Source: Paenibacillus sp. USDA918EY
GTDB lineage: Bacteria > Bacillota > Bacilli > Paenibacillales > Paenibacillaceae
Length of the DNA stretch: 64,000 nucleotides
Assembly: GCF_009870825.1 (NCBI RefSeq)
Contig: NZ_WTWY01000019.1
Span: forward strand, 62,001 to 126,000
Direction of reading: 5' to 3'
Positions 61,838 through 64,000 of the stretch are shown here, piece after piece; the first letter of the stretch is position 1; each line of letters starts with the position of its first letter. Under the pieces are notes generated by a model, which saw only the letters and a program-made list of their open reading frames with translations, did no database searches and was not told the DNA's origin. Position numbers and translations under genes: made by a program.

Positions 61838-63244
61838 TTAAAATCGAAAGTATAAAAACGGATTGTACGTTTCATTGACCAAATAAGCCGTCGACAGGAA
61901 CATGAACAGAACGTATAGAAGCGGAACGGCAACGGCGCCGGCGATTTTCCATCTATTTTTCACGTAGGACAACACCTTGCCCGGAAGAGGGGTCGCGCAA
62001 AGCGCCAATACGGCCAGCAATACGGCATTTGCTGAAAGATCGTAAGAAGCCTGCCGATCGGCAAATCCATTCCCGTAAACACCGAACATTACGCCGATGA
62101 AACGCCAGGCGGAAGCCAAATGCTCCATTTCGAACAACACCCAGCCAAGCATGACGATCAGAAGCGTGTAGACATGGCGGATCCATGCGGGAAAGCGCTC
62201 AAGCCACCGCAGCAGGAACAGCTTTTCGATCATCACGAAAAAACCGAAATACAATCCCCAGACGATAAAATTCCAGCTGGCGCCATGCCATAAGCCGGTC
62301 AAAAACCACACGACCAGCACATTCCGAAGCTGCTTCGCCATCCCCTGCCGGTTGCCGCCAAGCGGTATATACACATATTCCCGAAACCAGGCGCCAAGCG
62401 ATATATGCCATCTGCGCCAAAATTCCGTCACGCTCCCGGATATATACGGATAACGGAAGTTTTCCATGAAATCGAATCCGAACATTTTGCCAAGCCCGCG
62501 AGCCATGTCGGAATACCCGCTGAAATCGAAATAGATTTGCAGGGTAAAGGCGATGATGCCAAGCCAGGCGGACAGGACGGAAAGCTCGGCGAACGGCTCC
62601 GCTTTGACGCTTGTCCACAGCAACCCGATATTGTTGGCCAGCAGCACTTTTTTGGCGAGGCCTCTCATGAACAGCTCCGCGCCTTCGCCAAAACGTTCCA
62701 ACGTAACTCTTCGTGACTCCAGCTGCCCCGCGATATCGCCGTATTTGACGATCGGACCGGCCACAAGCTGGGGAAACATCGTCACGTAAGCCCCGAAGGA
62801 TATGATGTTGCGCTGTACCGGCACCTTATTCAGATATACGTCAACGACATACGACATCGTTTGGAACGTATAAAAGGAGATGCCTACCGGCAGCGGCAAA
62901 TCGGCCGTTTGCAGATGCAGATGAAACAGCTGGTTGATGTTGTCCAAGAGAAATCCGGCATATTTGAAGAACCCGAGAATGCCTAAGCTTCCCGTCATCG
63001 AACCTATGAATACAGTCCTTGCGATCCCCTTTCGGTGCCTATACTTATCGATCAAAAGACCGTTAAAGTAATCAAACACCGTTGAGAATACCATGATCAG
63101 AATGTATACGGGCTCCCCCCAGGCATAAAATATCAAGCTTGCGACAAGGAGGATGACGTTCCGCAGCTTCCTCGGCGAACCATAATAAACCAGAAGGGTG
63201 ACGGGCAGAAAAAGAAACAAAAAGATAAGACTGCTAAAAACCAA
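61838..63244 (-). CDS. MBOAT O-acyltransferase (AlgI/DltB-like)
   Basis: 468 residues, about 11 helices. FWRRWHISLGAWFREYVYIP and the catalytic His in FLTGLWHGASWNFIVWG are the MBOAT hallmarks; VAGPIVKYGDIAGQL near the centre is also typical of AlgI. It moves acyl groups across the membrane for cell-surface polysaccharide acetylation. Between the SGNH and DHHW genes. Confidence 0.95.
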   Translation of the reverse strand: MVFSSLIFLFLFLPVTLLVYYGSPRKLRNVILLVASLIFYAWGEPVYILIMVFSTVFDYFNGLLIDKYRHRKGIARTVFIGSMTGSLGILGFFKYAGFLLDNINQLFHLHLQTADLPLPVGISFYTFQTMSYVVDVYLNKVPVQRNIISFGAYVTMFPQLVAGPIVKYGDIAGQLESRRVTLERFGEGAELFMRGLAKKVLLANNIGLLWTSVKAEPFAELSVLSAWLGIIAFTLQIYFDFSGYSDMARGLGKMFGFDFMENFRYPYISGSVTEFWRRWHISLGAWFREYVYIPLGGNRQGMAKQLRNVLVVWFLTGLWHGASWNFIVWGLYFGFFVMIEKLFLLRWLERFPAWIRHVYTLLIVMLGWVLFEMEHLASAWRFIGVMFGVYGNGFADRQASYDLSANAVLLAVLALCATPLPGKVLSYVKNRWKIAGAVAVPLLYVLFMFLSTAYLVNETYNPFLYFRF

Positions 63245-63282
63245 CCCGCGCCACCTCCAAAACAGACTGAACCGTCGGCATG

Positions 63283-63963
63283 TTATTTCGTTTGCTCCTT
63301 CAACAGCTCCAGCAATTTTGTATAATAGTCGGGTTTAAAATGAATTCCGTCCGCATCATAGAAATCGGGGCTGTTTGAAAAGATCGGCGACAAATCGACA
63401 AAAGAGGCGCCTTCTTTGCCGGCCAGCTCTTTGACGGCTTGATTGTAATCGCCGATATTTTTATACCGAGGCTCCATTTTTATAGCGTCTTCCGTTACCG
63501 GTGTCACCGACAGTAGTGTAATCCGGGTTTGCGGAAGCTTTTCCTTGATCATGCCGATCAACTTCGCGTAGTTTTTCATGGAGTAAGCTATCGGGTCGTC
63601 CGCCCTCCATAAAATATCGTCCGAACCCAATTGGATAAAGACCTGCTTTGGATTGCGCTTGGTGAGCTCGGCGATGTCTTTAAGCGAAAATTCCGCCGTT
63701 TTCCCCGCGCCGGCAAGCACGTTTTTTTCGTTCAGCACGTCATGGAAGGAAAGCCCCTCCGTAATGGAATCCCCTAAAAATACGCTGTCTTGAAAAATGG
63801 TTTTGAACGAATTTGCATCCGATTTCTGCATATCCGCCTTTTGTTCCTGCGCCTGGGAGGCTTCAGGCTCTTGAACCTTGTCGTTCGCCGCTGGGTTTCC
63901 GCACGCCGCCAGCGCCAACGCGACACTCCCCATCAGGATTGCAGTAGTGATTTTTTTGTTCAT
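63283..63963 (-). CDS. SGNH/GDSL hydrolase lipoprotein
   Basis: 226 residues from the ATG at 63963 (GAGAGGGAG upstream). Lipobox ALAAC. SGNH blocks: SVFLGDSITEGLSF (block I Ser), FIQLGSDDILW (block III with Asp where Asn is usual) and DADGIHFKPDYY (block V Asp-x-x-His). Probably an O-acetyltransferase or esterase of the same glycan-acetylation operon, gene 1 of the four visible. Confidence 0.92.
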   Translation of the reverse strand: MNKKITTAILMGSVALALAACGNPAANDKVQEPEASQAQEQKADMQKSDANSFKTIFQDSVFLGDSITEGLSFHDVLNEKNVLAGAGKTAEFSLKDIAELTKRNPKQVFIQLGSDDILWRADDPIAYSMKNYAKLIGMIKEKLPQTRITLLSVTPVTEDAIKMEPRYKNIGDYNQAVKELAGKEGASFVDLSPIFSNSPDFYDADGIHFKPDYYTKLLELLKEQTK

Positions 63964-64000
63964 ATCGATCTCCCTCTCTTTATCCAAGCTTCAAATATTC

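Noticed and set aside
1..64000. tRNA, rRNA, CRISPR array, IS element, prophage or integron
   Set aside because: I saw no cloverleaf ends, repeated spacers, transposase motifs or phage genes. A tRNAscan or BLAST run was not possible.

Overview
The window looks like chromosomal DNA of a spore-forming, Gram-positive bacterium of the Paenibacillaceae. GC content is moderate (slightly above half). Ribosome binding sites are strong AGGAGG-type, GTG and TTG starts occur, terminators are Rho-independent, and a tyrosine T-box precedes tyrosyl-tRNA synthetase. Other lineage hints are a YesM/AraC two-component pair beside sugar ABC transporter genes, LplA/LplB-type transporter remnants, long secreted multidomain glycan-binding proteins, barnase/barstar, and spore-coat-type genes. 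No rRNA, tRNA, IS element, phage or CRISPR array was seen.

Layout. 1-4 kb: a heterodimeric ABC exporter operon led by a small His-rich protein; its promoter is overlaid by two GTATAC dyads. 4-5 kb: a lipid-anchored barnase with its barstar. 5-12 kb: an APH-like kinase; a foldase plus giant secreted beta-helix protein operon under a cre-like site; an AzgA-type purine permease. 12-20 kb: binding protein and two permeases, AraC response regulator, YesM-type kinase and a GH88 unsaturated glucuronyl hydrolase. 20-28 kb: a quinoprotein (PQQ) dehydrogenase lipoprotein, another lipoprotein, a WGxxGxxG-tail protein and a complete pqqABCDE set, including a 23-residue pqqA. 28-45 kb: mixed housekeeping and accessory genes: uronate-dehydrogenase-like SDR, APC antiporter, YdhK, a TetR/MFS/NmrA regulon with shared operators, TyrRS with T-box, a CotSA-like glycosyltransferase facing a YheC/D ATP-grasp protein, PepF, and a truncated reductase behind a MerR-type promoter. 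45-49 kb: a membrane protein and a large serine hydrolase. 48.7-53.6 kb: an eroded aldouronate (glucuronoxylan) locus with intact GH67 alpha-glucuronidase, GntR regulator and Nif3-like gene, flanked by a GH2 C-terminal remnant and an in-frame lplB/lplA deletion chimera. 53.8-60 kb: catDE followed by an operon of VOC-fold genes, a double GyrI-like/pentapeptide protein, a 43-residue VOC-tail micro-gene and an ECF sigma factor whose own C-terminus looks like half a VOC domain. 60-64 kb: an MBOAT/SGNH/DHHW/DUF4358 set typical of cell-surface glycan O-acetylation.

The most notable content is the self-contained PQQ synthesis plus quinoprotein module in a Gram-positive background, and the sigma-VOC/GyrI operon, which looks like a ligand-sensing or detoxification unit that I cannot match to a described system. 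Several genes here are decayed in a datable way: the GH2 remnant, the lplB/lplA fusion and the truncated reductase.
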